A program made the position numbers and the translations under genes. The notes beneath the pieces were generated by a model. It was given only the letters and a program-made list of their open reading frames with translations. It was not told where the DNA came from and searched no databases. From positions 1-8,218 of the forward strand of contig JAQXNW010000034.1 in the NCBI GenBank assembly GCA_029098205.1: a DNA stretch of 8,218 bases, read 5' to 3'. Shown here in pieces: positions 1-6,587 of the stretch (positions are counted from its first letter, which is position 1; each line of letters begins with the position of its first letter). This stretch comes from Eubacteriales bacterium (GTDB lineage Bacteria; Bacillota; Clostridia; Peptostreptococcales; Anaerovoracaceae).

Positions 1-1365
1 GCCGGGTATCTCTGTAAAAACAAGAAGCCCCAGTTCGTCGCATCGGCGGCAGAAATCCGGGGACTGCGGATAGTGAGAGGTGCGGACTGCATTGACTTTC
101 AGTTCTTTTTTAAGAATGTCCGCATCCAGCATTTGCTGCGACTTCGGCATCGCGTATCCGACATAAGGCCAGCTCTGGTGACGGTTCAGTCCGATCAAAG
201 GAAACCTGCGGCCGTTCAGATAATAGCCGTCTTTTCTGAATTCCGATCGCCGGAAGCCGATCACTTCTTTATTCGAATCGACAACCGTCTCGCTCCGGGA
301 TTCTCCAATCCCAGCGGGCTCCCTTAAAACAAGCTGGGTCTCAACCAGGTAAAGAGAAGGCGAATCCGCATCCCAAAGCTTCGCTCCCTTGAGGCTGGTC
401 CTGAAAATAAAGACTGTTTTTTCGCCAGACAGATACTTTCTCTTTTCTCGGCGGCACTCGCTGAGCGGCGCTTCGAACATTTGAGCTTCAGATTTCAAGC
501 CCCGGGCCTCTTCGGCCGTCGAAGCTTCTTTCGAAGAACAGCTCTCTCCCAAGTAAGGATAAGCGGTCTGACGGACAAACAGGTTCTTCTCCGCGCTGCC
601 CTCCGCACCGTTTACGGTGCCCGACGCACCATTCCCGGCGCCCAGCGCATCCGACGCATCCGGTGCGGAAAGATCAAGACGAAACTCTGTTTCAATCGTT
701 CCGGTAAAAGAAATCTCCGCCAGTTCTTTTCGAATGTCCGGCGCAGAAATTCCGCCACCGGAAAGCGAAGAATTCGATAAAAGCGGCGCATCCTCCGGAA
801 CCTCCGCTTTGACAAAAACATCCGCCATCCTGGCTTCTCCGGTGATCTCCAGACAGACTCCCCGGTAGAGCCCGCCGTATGTCATGTAATCGATGACATG
901 CCCGAACGGAGGAATGTTCTGTTTCTCCCGCGTATCCGCACGGACAGCCAGCCGGTTTTTCCCCGGTTTCAGGAATTCGGTAAGCTCTGTCCGGAAGGCT
1001 GTATATCCTGAGTGATGCTCCCCGATCCTGCACCCGTTAAGATAAACCTCCGCCGAATGAGCGCAGGCTCCGATCACCAGAAAAATCCGCTGATTTCCCT
1101 TTAGTTCAGGGAATATGAACTCTTTTCTGTATCCGCAGACCATCTGATAGATGTCTTCGCTGAAATAGTTATACGGCGTTGCCCGGCAGGTGTGCGGCAG
1201 GCGTACCTGCTGAATCCCGGATTCCTCCGGAGAATCTGCGTCCCTGCCCGAAAAATCTGTGCCTTTGTCCGAAGAATCCTCGTCTCTGTCCGAAAAATCC
1301 GCAAAGGAATCCGTCCACTTCTCCGTGAACTCCCAGCCGTCATTTATATATATTCTTTTCCCCAA
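1..1365 (-). CDS. Glycoside hydrolase family 2 enzyme (beta-galactosidase/beta-glucuronidase-like), N-terminal part, cut by the window edge
   Basis: The frame is open for 455 codons and leaves the window at its left edge, so only the N-terminal half is visible. It has the GH2 order: a sugar-binding jelly roll (about residues 5-185, with WEF, LPHT, AEVYLNG and GGLYRGV), an Ig-like domain (about 186-350, ending LWDADSPSLY), and the start of the TIM barrel (GFRRSEFRKDGYYLNGRRFPLIGLNRHQ, NAVRTSHYPQSPDF, CDELGLLVFTEIPG). The catalytic acid/base and nucleophile glutamates lie beyond the edge, so galactosidase and glucuronidase cannot be told apart. No signal peptide is seen, so a cytoplasmic enzyme acting on imported glycosides is likely. 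No ATG fits. I chose a TTG at 1365 because AAGGAG lies 7 bases upstream and the protein then reads MGKRIYINDGWEF, a normal GH2 beginning. The start overlaps the 3' end of uvrC by 26 bases. Two parts look inserted: a 7-residue repeat at 16-50 and low-complexity stretches near 193-215 and 231-312. Confidence 0.88.
   Translation of the reverse strand, partial: MGKRIYINDGWEFTEKWTDSFADFSDRDEDSSDKGTDFSGRDADSPEESGIQQVRLPHTCRATPYNYFSEDIYQMVCGYRKEFIFPELKGNQRIFLVIGACAHSAEVYLNGCRIGEHHSGYTAFRTELTEFLKPGKNRLAVRADTREKQNIPPFGHVIDYMTYGGLYRGVCLEITGEARMADVFVKAEVPEDAPLLSNSSLSGGGISAPDIRKELAEISFTGTIETEFRLDLSAPDASDALGAGNGASGTVNGAEGSAEKNLFVRQTAYPYLGESCSSKEASTAEEARGLKSEAQMFEAPLSECRREKRKYLSGEKTVFIFRTSLKGAKLWDADSPSLYLVETQLVLREPAGIGESRSETVVDSNKEVIGFRRSEFRKDGYYLNGRRFPLIGLNRHQSWPYVGYAMPKSQQMLDADILKKELKVNAVRTSHYPQSPDFCRRCDELGLLVFTEIPG
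1216..1299 (-). repeat. Four-unit imperfect 21-bp tandem repeat inside the GH2 gene
   Basis: Four consecutive 21-base units (1216-1236, 1237-1257, 1258-1278, 1279-1299) each end on the plus strand in a variant of TCCGAAAAATC. On the coding strand they give the degenerate heptads DFSDRDE, DSSDKGT, DFSGRDA and DSPEESG at residues 23-50. The repeat lies between the WEF and LPHT motifs of the sugar-binding domain, where family members usually have a short connector. The period is a multiple of three, so unit gain or loss keeps the frame. Confidence 0.7.
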
Positions 1366-3238
1366 GCAAAGGCTCCTTCTTATTTTCCTGAAAGAATTTC
1401 ACAATATTTCTGGCAACCGGTTCCGTAACCGACGGCACCTCCATCAGCTGCTCAACCGAGGCTTTCCGGATCGCGTCCATCGTTTTAAAATGATACAGAA
1501 GCTCGGTCCGCCTTTTTTCACCGACGCCCGGAATGTCCTCCAGCATGGAGTGCATCGTATTTTTCGTATGAAGCTGATGGTGGAATGTGATCGCGAACCG
1601 ATGCACTTCCTCCTGCACCGTGCCGGAATAATGAAACAGAATCGGATGGTCATGAAGAAGAATCTCCCGGCCGTCACGGAAAACCACCGCCCGCGTCCGG
1701 TGGTGGTCGTCCTTCGCAAGGCCGACCACCAGCATTTTCTTTGACAGCCCCAGCGCGTCCAGCACCTGGCAGGCACTGGAAACCTGCCCAAGGCCGCCGT
1801 CCATCATAATGACATCCGGATAAATTGAAAAACTCGGGTCTCCCTGAAGCGCCCGGCGGAATCTCCGGAACAGAACTTCCTGAAGACTGCCGTAATCATT
1901 CGGGCCTTCGACGGTCCGGATCTTAAATTTCCGGTAATCCTTCCGCACCGGCTTGCTTCCGCAAAACACTACCATCGCGCCGACGGAATCCACGCCGTTC
2001 GTATTCGAAATATCGTACGATTCCACACGGAACGGCTTTCCTTGTCGCTCCCTGCTCCGGACAAATCCGCCTTCCTCCGCGAGCGTCTCCATCTCCCGGT
2101 ATACGAGCAGCTCCTGCTCTTTCCGGGTTTCCGCCTTCGTCTCCAGCGTTTTTGTCATCTCAACGATATCGCTTTTCGTAAGATCGAGGAGCTTCCGCTT
2201 CACGCCGCGTTTCGGCTCGATGATTTTCACCTTACGGCCATCCCGGCTGAGAAATTCTTCCAGAAGCTCCTTCTCCTCCGGTTCCTCTTCAACCAGAATT
2301 TCCGGCGGAACATTCGCCCACTGGCTGTAATACTGCTTCAGGAACGCGCCGACCAGATCCTTTCGGGTATCCTCTTCCTCCGACTGAATCGGAAAGGTTT
2401 CCCGTCCGCTGAGCTTTCCATCCCGAACCGAGAAAAGTACGATAAAAGACTGTTTTTCACTTTTTACAGGAAGAACAATATCGAGATCCTTCCCGTTGAT
2501 CATCGTCACACGCTGGGTTTCCTTGAGCTCCGCAGCCGCTGTCATTGCGTCGCGCCATTTCGCCGCTTCCTCAAAGCGAAGTTTTTCCGAGGCTTCTTCC
2601 ATGCGCGCACGCATTTTCTGAATCAGTGACTGATCCTTTCCTTCCAGAAATTCAAGGATCTCATCCACGTCTTTCCGATACTCTTCCGGATTGGCTTTGC
2701 CAATGCATACGCCGCGGCAGACGCCGATGTGATAGTTCAGGCAGGGTCTGAAATTCTTCGGAAAATCTGTTTTGGAGCACCGCTTCATCATATAGACCGA
2801 TGTCAGAAGATCCACAATCCGGTTCACTGCACCGACGTCGCTGTACGGACCGAAATACCGGTTCCCGTCCTTCGCGATTCTTCTGGTTTTCACGACGCGG
2901 GGATATTCCTCTGACGTCGTTACCATGATGTACGGATAAGTTTTGTCATCCCGAAGAAGCACATTATATTTCGGCATGTACTTCTTTATCAGGTTGCATT
3001 CCAGAATCAGAGCCTCCATCTCGCTTCCGCAAGTGATGTACTCAAAACTCGCGATATGAGAAACCATGGCTTTCACTTTCGGACTGCTGTTCTGATAGGA
3101 GCTTTGAAAATACTGCCGCACCCGATTTTTCAGCGAAATCGCTTTCCCGACATAGATCACCTGTCCGATCTTGTCTTTATGCATATAGACGCCCGGCGTA
3201 TCCGGGAGTTTTTTCAAATTTTCCTCAATGTCAAACAT
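1340..3238 (-). CDS. uvrC: UvrABC excinuclease subunit C
   Basis: This is the dual-incision nuclease of nucleotide excision repair. It is recruited by the UvrB-DNA complex and cuts on both sides of a lesion. At 632 residues it is full length for the family. The N-terminal GIY-YIG nuclease is visible (GVY at 16-18, VIYVGKA at 28-33, R39, ALILE to E80), followed by a UVR UvrB-binding helix pair (about 205-240, with EKLRFEEAAKWRD). The C-terminal RNase H-like nuclease has candidate acidic and histidine residues D409 (YDISN), D480 (MMDGG), D510/D511 and H546. A helix-hairpin-helix DNA-binding region ends the protein (IPGVGEKRR, about 569-610). Cysteines at 154, 166, 174 and 178 match the spacing described for the iron-sulfur site of UvrC proteins. 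The start has GGAG 5 bases upstream and lies 19 bases after the carboxypeptidase stop. Its own stop is overlapped by the downstream GH2 start, so the three genes are probably co-transcribed. Confidence 0.98.
   Translation of the reverse strand: MFDIEENLKKLPDTPGVYMHKDKIGQVIYVGKAISLKNRVRQYFQSSYQNSSPKVKAMVSHIASFEYITCGSEMEALILECNLIKKYMPKYNVLLRDDKTYPYIMVTTSEEYPRVVKTRRIAKDGNRYFGPYSDVGAVNRIVDLLTSVYMMKRCSKTDFPKNFRPCLNYHIGVCRGVCIGKANPEEYRKDVDEILEFLEGKDQSLIQKMRARMEEASEKLRFEEAAKWRDAMTAAAELKETQRVTMINGKDLDIVLPVKSEKQSFIVLFSVRDGKLSGRETFPIQSEEEDTRKDLVGAFLKQYYSQWANVPPEILVEEEPEEKELLEEFLSRDGRKVKIIEPKRGVKRKLLDLTKSDIVEMTKTLETKAETRKEQELLVYREMETLAEEGGFVRSRERQGKPFRVESYDISNTNGVDSVGAMVVFCGSKPVRKDYRKFKIRTVEGPNDYGSLQEVLFRRFRRALQGDPSFSIYPDVIMMDGGLGQVSSACQVLDALGLSKKMLVVGLAKDDHHRTRAVVFRDGREILLHDHPILFHYSGTVQEEVHRFAITFHHQLHTKNTMHSMLEDIPGVGEKRRTELLYHFKTMDAIRKASVEQLMEVPSVTEPVARNIVKFFQENKKEPLLGEKNIYK
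1363..1378 (-). promoter_or_regulatory. Ribosome binding site and TTG start of the GH2 gene, inside uvrC
   Basis: On the minus strand AAGGAG (1378-1373) is followed by 7 bases and TTG (1365-1363), all within the last codons of uvrC. This site decides the GH2 start: the frame has no ATG or GTG near the conserved N-terminus. The only nearby ATG (1343) is in another frame and opens just an 80-codon shadow. The arrangement suggests translational coupling to uvrC. Confidence 0.7.
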
Positions 3239-3257
3239 AGTATCTCCGAAGGAACGG

Positions 3258-4943
3258 TCAAAAATCCCATCCCCGCTTCTTATGCTCCTCTTCTTCCATC
3301 ATCTTCTCAAGAGCCTTTGTGCGGATGAGGCGCTCTTTCTTACGCTTCCGGATGCGCCGGTTTCTCGCCCGAAGCGCCAGCACAATCACGAAGAGAAGAA
3401 GAATCACGGCCAGAATCAGAAGAATGACAACGGTCGCCATATTCGATATTCCCACATACGAAGGAAGCCATCCGGTCGGAATCTCCTCCTGCACGACCAG
3501 AGGCACGCTGTTCACTTTCGTGCCTCCCAGATATATTTCACAGGTGCCGACGACCGATCCTCTGTGAAGCGGCGCTTCCACATTATCGTTGTATACGATT
3601 TTCGTCTTGATCAGTTTTTTCGATCCTTCTTTCGGAAGATACGCGTATCCGTCACTAGCGGCATATACCTTCGCTTTCGTTTTTTCTCCGCGCCGCACAT
3701 GTACGGTTCCCTGCACGCTGCCCTTCTTCACAGCCAGAACGCCCTTGACGGTCTTCATCGCATAAGCGCTGATTTTCTGCACATCCTCCGTCCGGGAAGC
3801 GGATTTATCCCCTAACAGAATAATGTAAAGCGTCATCCCGTCTTTGTTATATTCTGCCGCGATGGACGCGTCGTTATCATTTCCATACCCGGTTTTTCCC
3901 GCAGCAATCCCGGAATCCTTCTTTTTGAGCAGACTGACTTTTGTCTTCAGTTTTCTTGCGGCGGATTTGTTGGTTTTCTGAATCGTATAGGTCTTCGTCC
4001 CGGCCGCCTTCTCTACGGTCCGATTCGAAAAAGCCTGCCGGACAATATTCAGAAAATCACTGCAGGTCGTATACTGCCCCTCGTCGTACATTCCGGTCGC
4101 ATTCATAAAATGCGTATTCGTGCAGCCGATGTTGGACGCGGTTTTATTCATTAATTTGACAAAGGAAGCCATATTGCCGGAGACAGCTTCCCCGAGCGCG
4201 TACGCAGCGTCATTTCCGGAAGGAAGAAGCGCTCCGTAAATCAGGTCTTTCACAGAAACCTTCTCTCCTTCTTTAAGCCCGACGGAAGAACCCGTCTGCG
4301 ACGCGGCATCCGCGCTGACTGTCACTTCCTCGTCCAATGAGAGCCGGTTCACCGCAATGAGAACGGTGAGAAGCTTCGTCAGGCTGTACGGCTGAAATTT
4401 ACCATCCGCGTTCTTCGAAAGAACCGTTTCTCCTGTATTTTCACAGTATGCGACCGCACCTTGCGCCTGCACCTCAACGTTTCCGGTGTCCTTACTTGCT
4501 GCGTCCGATTCCGATGCAGTTCCGGCGTTGCTCTGATCCGTTTCACTGCTTCCGGACGCCGACGCGCTGCTCCCGGAATTCGAAGCAGTGCTTCCGGACG
4601 CTGCCGCATTGTTTCCGGAATTCGCGGCGCTGCTCCCGGACCCCGTCGTACTGCTTCCCGAATTCGAAGCGTTGGTACCGGAATTCGACGTATTAGTTCC
4701 TGAAGACGCTGCGCTGCTTTCGGAATTTGAAACTGCGGAAGAGCCGCTGTTCTGCCCAGAGACCGGAGGAGACACTGCTGTCTGCCCCCCTGTTCCTGCG
4801 TTCTCCGCGTGGCTCAGTCCCAGATAGAAACTTCTCTCTGCGCCGCCAAAGACCGCCCGGTTGGCTGCGCCTCCGAAGGTCATGGAAGAAAAAGTGAGAA
4901 TAAGAAGAATAAAAGCGGAAACACGCCGGATTCTCGCTGCCAT
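3258..4943 (-). CDS. Serine-type D-Ala-D-Ala carboxypeptidase (peptidase S11), membrane anchored
   Basis: This penicillin-binding protein trims the terminal D-alanine from peptidoglycan stem peptides outside the membrane. Counting from the ATG at 4943 gives 561 residues. A signal peptide comes first (AARIRR, then a hydrophobic run, about 2-30). Next is a Ser/Ala/Gly/Asn-rich linker (about 60-155) and the catalytic domain with all three active-site motifs: SLTK (S187, K190), SGN (242-244) and KTG (350-352). A beta-rich domain of the PBP5 C-terminal type follows (about 405-488), then one transmembrane helix (about 503-524) and a short, very basic cytoplasmic tail. A true transmembrane anchor differs from the amphipathic helix of many DacA proteins. 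I chose 4943 because AGAGG lies 5 bases upstream and it places the signal peptide at the N-terminus. An in-frame ATG at 5102 would add 53 charged residues before the signal. It heads the operon with uvrC. DacA, DacB or DacF identity cannot be decided from sequence alone. Confidence 0.93.
   Translation of the reverse strand: MAARIRRVSAFILLILTFSSMTFGGAANRAVFGGAERSFYLGLSHAENAGTGGQTAVSPPVSGQNSGSSAVSNSESSAASSGTNTSNSGTNASNSGSSTTGSGSSAANSGNNAAASGSTASNSGSSASASGSSETDQSNAGTASESDAASKDTGNVEVQAQGAVAYCENTGETVLSKNADGKFQPYSLTKLLTVLIAVNRLSLDEEVTVSADAASQTGSSVGLKEGEKVSVKDLIYGALLPSGNDAAYALGEAVSGNMASFVKLMNKTASNIGCTNTHFMNATGMYDEGQYTTCSDFLNIVRQAFSNRTVEKAAGTKTYTIQKTNKSAARKLKTKVSLLKKKDSGIAAGKTGYGNDNDASIAAEYNKDGMTLYIILLGDKSASRTEDVQKISAYAMKTVKGVLAVKKGSVQGTVHVRRGEKTKAKVYAASDGYAYLPKEGSKKLIKTKIVYNDNVEAPLHRGSVVGTCEIYLGGTKVNSVPLVVQEEIPTGWLPSYVGISNMATVVILLILAVILLLFVIVLALRARNRRIRKRKKERLIRTKALEKMMEEEEHKKRGWDF
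4543..4731 (-). repeat. Nine-unit imperfect 21-bp tandem repeat coding the carboxypeptidase linker
   Basis: Nine contiguous 21-base units run in exact register from 4543 to 4731. Most carry a core like CTTCCGGAATTCG on the plus strand, so GAATTC recurs four times. The coding strand yields degenerate heptads such as SNSESSA, ASSGTNT, SNSGTNA, SNSGSSA and SASGSSE, between the signal peptide and the catalytic domain. They form a flexible extracytoplasmic spacer. The units differ mostly by single bases, as expected for old slippage or recombination expansion. Confidence 0.85.
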
Positions 4944-5131
4944 ATGCGCCTCTTTATCCCCTGAACGGGTATTCTTTATCCTGCGCGTCCTGTGCCTTCT
5001 CTGCCTTCTGTCCGGATCGTTCTTGCAATGCACCGCATTGTTTTTAAGGAGCGGGTTCTCATTTTCCGTTCTGTTTTCTGGATCAAAAAAGAATTGTTTC
5101 ATACCTTTTCTTTCCGCTCAGCATCCGTGGC
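4944..5131 (-). other. Operon leader or possible N-terminal extension of the carboxypeptidase
   Basis: The carboxypeptidase frame stays open upstream of the chosen start to an ATG at 5102, preceded by GGAAAG 7 bases away. The added 53 residues (MKQFFFDPEN...GDKEAH) are highly charged and resemble no domain I know. The operon promoter must lie between the serC terminator and the gene unless transcription reads through, but I found no convincing -35/-10 pair here. CAATGC-ACC-GCATTG (5026-5040) is a perfect small inverted repeat; on the plus strand it is followed by five Ts. Confidence 0.4.
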
Positions 5132-5203
5132 TCTGAAAAAGGCGCCCTAAATCCGATCTGCCGTGCCTTATATTGCATGACAGCCGGATCCGGCGCCTTC
5201 AGA
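5132..5203 (-). terminator. Probable serC terminator: long imperfect hairpin with U tract
   Basis: On the minus strand TCTGAAGGCGCC (5203-5192) pairs with GGCGCCTTTTTCAGA (5146-5132). The bases between also pair: ATCCG with CGGAT, and GUCAUGC with GCACGGC, closing a loop near AAUAUAAG. The 3' arm runs straight into TTTTT. The hairpin sits about 100 bases after the serC stop and ahead of the carboxypeptidase operon, separating the two transcription units. The plus strand has no T tract after it, so it works in one direction. Confidence 0.7.
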
Positions 5204-5305
5204 AATCAGAAAATCACGGAATCGATCGCTTTCGAGTCCATTCATTCTATGTCTTATTTATGCCGGGGAAGTACAAAGCCCCGAAAACACGCTCCGCGGA
5301 TTCCG

Positions 5306-6394
5306 CTACGCATTCTCTTCTGCGAATTTGCGGATGAACTCAACCAGCGTATCCACACCTTCATCCGGCATGGCGTTAAAAATGCTGGTGCGGATTCCGC
5401 CGACGGAGCGGTGGCCCTTAACATTAATCATACCATGTTCTTTCGCTTCCTGCACAAATTTCGCGTCAAGCTCTTTGCTTGGCGTCGTGAAAACGACATT
5501 CATCAGCGAACGGTCTTTCTTCCGGACCGGCTTGTTGTAGAAATCAAGCGCATCCAGCGCGCCGTAAAGCTTCTCCGCCTGCGCGACGTTCTTCGCATGC
5601 ATCGCGGAAATTCCGCCCATCTTCTTAAGATGCCGGAAGACAAGCCCCGCCATATAAATATTGAAGCACGGCGGCGTATTATACATGGAATCCTTCTTCG
5701 CGTGCGTCTCATAGTCCAGATATACCGGTGTGTCCTTCGGCGCATGACCGATCAGATCCTCCCGCACGATCACAATGGTAAGTCCCGCCGGGGCGATGTT
5801 CTTCTGTGCGCCGGCATAAATCAAACCGAAACGGCTGACGTCGATTTCTTCCGAAAGGAGGCAGGACGACATATCCGCAACCAAAGTCAGATCGCCGACA
5901 TCCGGAATCTCGTTAAAATGCGATCCGTAAATTGTATTGTTATAGCAGACATAGACATAATCCGCGTCGCTCCGGAAATCGCTTCTCGAAGTCTCCGGGA
6001 TATATGTGTAATTGCTCTCTTCCGAAGACGCAGCAACCCGGATATCTCCAAACTTGCACGCTTCCTGATAAGCCTTCTTGGCCCAGTTTCCGGTCAGAAT
6101 ATAATCCGCCTTCTTCGAATTAAAAAGAAGATTGATCGGAATCATCGAAAACTGCAGCGTTCCGCCGCCCTGAAGGAACAGAACCTTATAATTCTCCGGG
6201 ATATTCAAAAGATCCCGTAGATCCTTCTCCGCCTGCTCGATAATCTCCTTGAATTCCGCAGAGCGGTGACTCATTTCCATAACGGATTCGCCGGTTCCGT
6301 GATAATTCAAAAGTTCCTTCTGCGCCTGCTCCAGCACCTCCAGCGGCATCATCGAAGGACCCGCCGAAAAATTAAATACACGGTCATATTTCAT
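5306..6394 (-). CDS. serC: Phosphoserine aminotransferase
   Basis: This cytoplasmic PLP enzyme transfers an amino group from glutamate to 3-phosphohydroxypyruvate, giving O-phosphoserine. It is the second step of serine synthesis, and the family may also act in pyridoxal phosphate synthesis. The 362 residues match the usual family length. Visible markers are the N-terminal FNFSAGPSMMP, the substrate-phosphate region SHRS (42-45), the cofactor-phosphate loop QGGGTLQF (75-82), D174 in VADMSSC, the Schiff-base lysine K198 in YAGAQKNIAPAG, and the C-terminal GHRSVGGIRTS (327-337) with the substrate-binding arginine. The ATG at 6394 has AAGAGG 9 bases upstream. The gene is divergent from serA and both promoters lie in the 193-base gap. 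Transcription probably ends at the hairpin at 5132-5203. All key residues seem intact. Confidence 0.98.
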   Translation of the reverse strand: MKYDRVFNFSAGPSMMPLEVLEQAQKELLNYHGTGESVMEMSHRSAEFKEIIEQAEKDLRDLLNIPENYKVLFLQGGGTLQFSMIPINLLFNSKKADYILTGNWAKKAYQEACKFGDIRVAASSEESNYTYIPETSRSDFRSDADYVYVCYNNTIYGSHFNEIPDVGDLTLVADMSSCLLSEEIDVSRFGLIYAGAQKNIAPAGLTIVIVREDLIGHAPKDTPVYLDYETHAKKDSMYNTPPCFNIYMAGLVFRHLKKMGGISAMHAKNVAQAEKLYGALDALDFYNKPVRKKDRSLMNVVFTTPSKELDAKFVQEAKEHGMINVKGHRSVGGIRTSIFNAMPDEGVDTLVEFIRKFAEENA

Positions 6395-6500
6395 CTGTAT
6401 TTACCTCTTCTTCATTTATTACAGACTCGGCTTCCGCACAAAAAAAATAAGCCTCTGCCGGAAATCTTGTTGATTGAAACACAAATTATTCTACAAAATT
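6395..6500 (-). promoter_or_regulatory. Untranslated leader of serC
   Basis: If transcription starts near 6500, serC has a leader of about 105 bases. On the minus strand it holds TTCCG...CGGAA and GGCTT...AAGCC, which share two bases and so cannot both form, with a run of eight Us between the arms. I see no T-box signature or other known riboswitch. AAGAGG at 6404-6409 is the ribosome binding site. Confidence 0.4.
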
Positions 6501-6506
6501 TAAGTT

Positions 6507-6535
6507 ATTGTACCATTATCAACCTTGAAAGTAAA
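6507..6535 (-). promoter_or_regulatory. Predicted sigma-A promoter of serC
   Basis: On the minus strand TTTACT (-35, 6535-6530) is 17 bases from TACAAT (-10, 6512-6507). The -10 is preceded by TGG, which makes an extended -10. Transcription would start near 6500. It is the best match in the AT-rich gap and points into serC. Confidence 0.65.
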
Positions 6536-6553
6536 GACATTAAATGCTATTCT
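6525..6553 (+). promoter_or_regulatory. Predicted sigma-A promoter of serA
   Basis: TTGAAA (-35, 6525-6530) is separated by 17 bases from TATTCT (-10, 6548-6553). Transcription would start near 6560 and give a short leader of about 28 bases before the serA ATG. Its -35 box shares base 6530 with the -35 box of the opposing serC promoter. Confidence 0.68.
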
Positions 6554-6573
6554 AATAAATGCAGTTATACTTT

Positions 6574-6578
6574 GGAGG
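6574..6578 (+). promoter_or_regulatory. serA ribosome binding site
   Basis: GGAGG lies 9 bases before the ATG at 6588. It fixes that ATG as the start. A longer frame opening at TTG 6525 has no such site, and that TTG is itself the predicted -35 box. Confidence 0.85.
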
Positions 6579-6587
6579 AAAACAAAT

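Noticed and set aside
1101..1343. Minus-strand 80-codon frame starting at ATG 1343, just after uvrC
   Set aside because: The RTETRI/RTKAQI-type repeats are the other-frame reading of the 21-bp GH2 repeat. The GH2 frame carries the conserved protein motifs instead.
1259..1744. Plus-strand open frame antisense to uvrC and the GH2 start
   Set aside because: It overlaps two well-supported genes and matches no family; its composition reflects the opposite strand.
4543..4731. CRISPR array
   Set aside because: The 21-bp units are contiguous with no unique spacers and encode an in-frame linker of a secreted protein.
5026..5045. CAATGC-ACC-GCATTG-TTTTT as a plus-strand terminator
   Set aside because: The stem has only 6 bp, and no plus-strand gene precedes it in this region.
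5177..6220. Plus-strand open frame of 347 codons opposite serC
   Set aside because: It lies wholly antisense to a clear, complete SerC, has arginine/histidine-rich composition typical of a reverse-frame shadow, and has no recognisable domain.
6395..6587. T-box or amino-acid riboswitch upstream of the serine genes
   Set aside because: The serA leader is only about 28 bases and the serC leader about 105, and neither has a T-box AGGGUGG-type core or other known motif.
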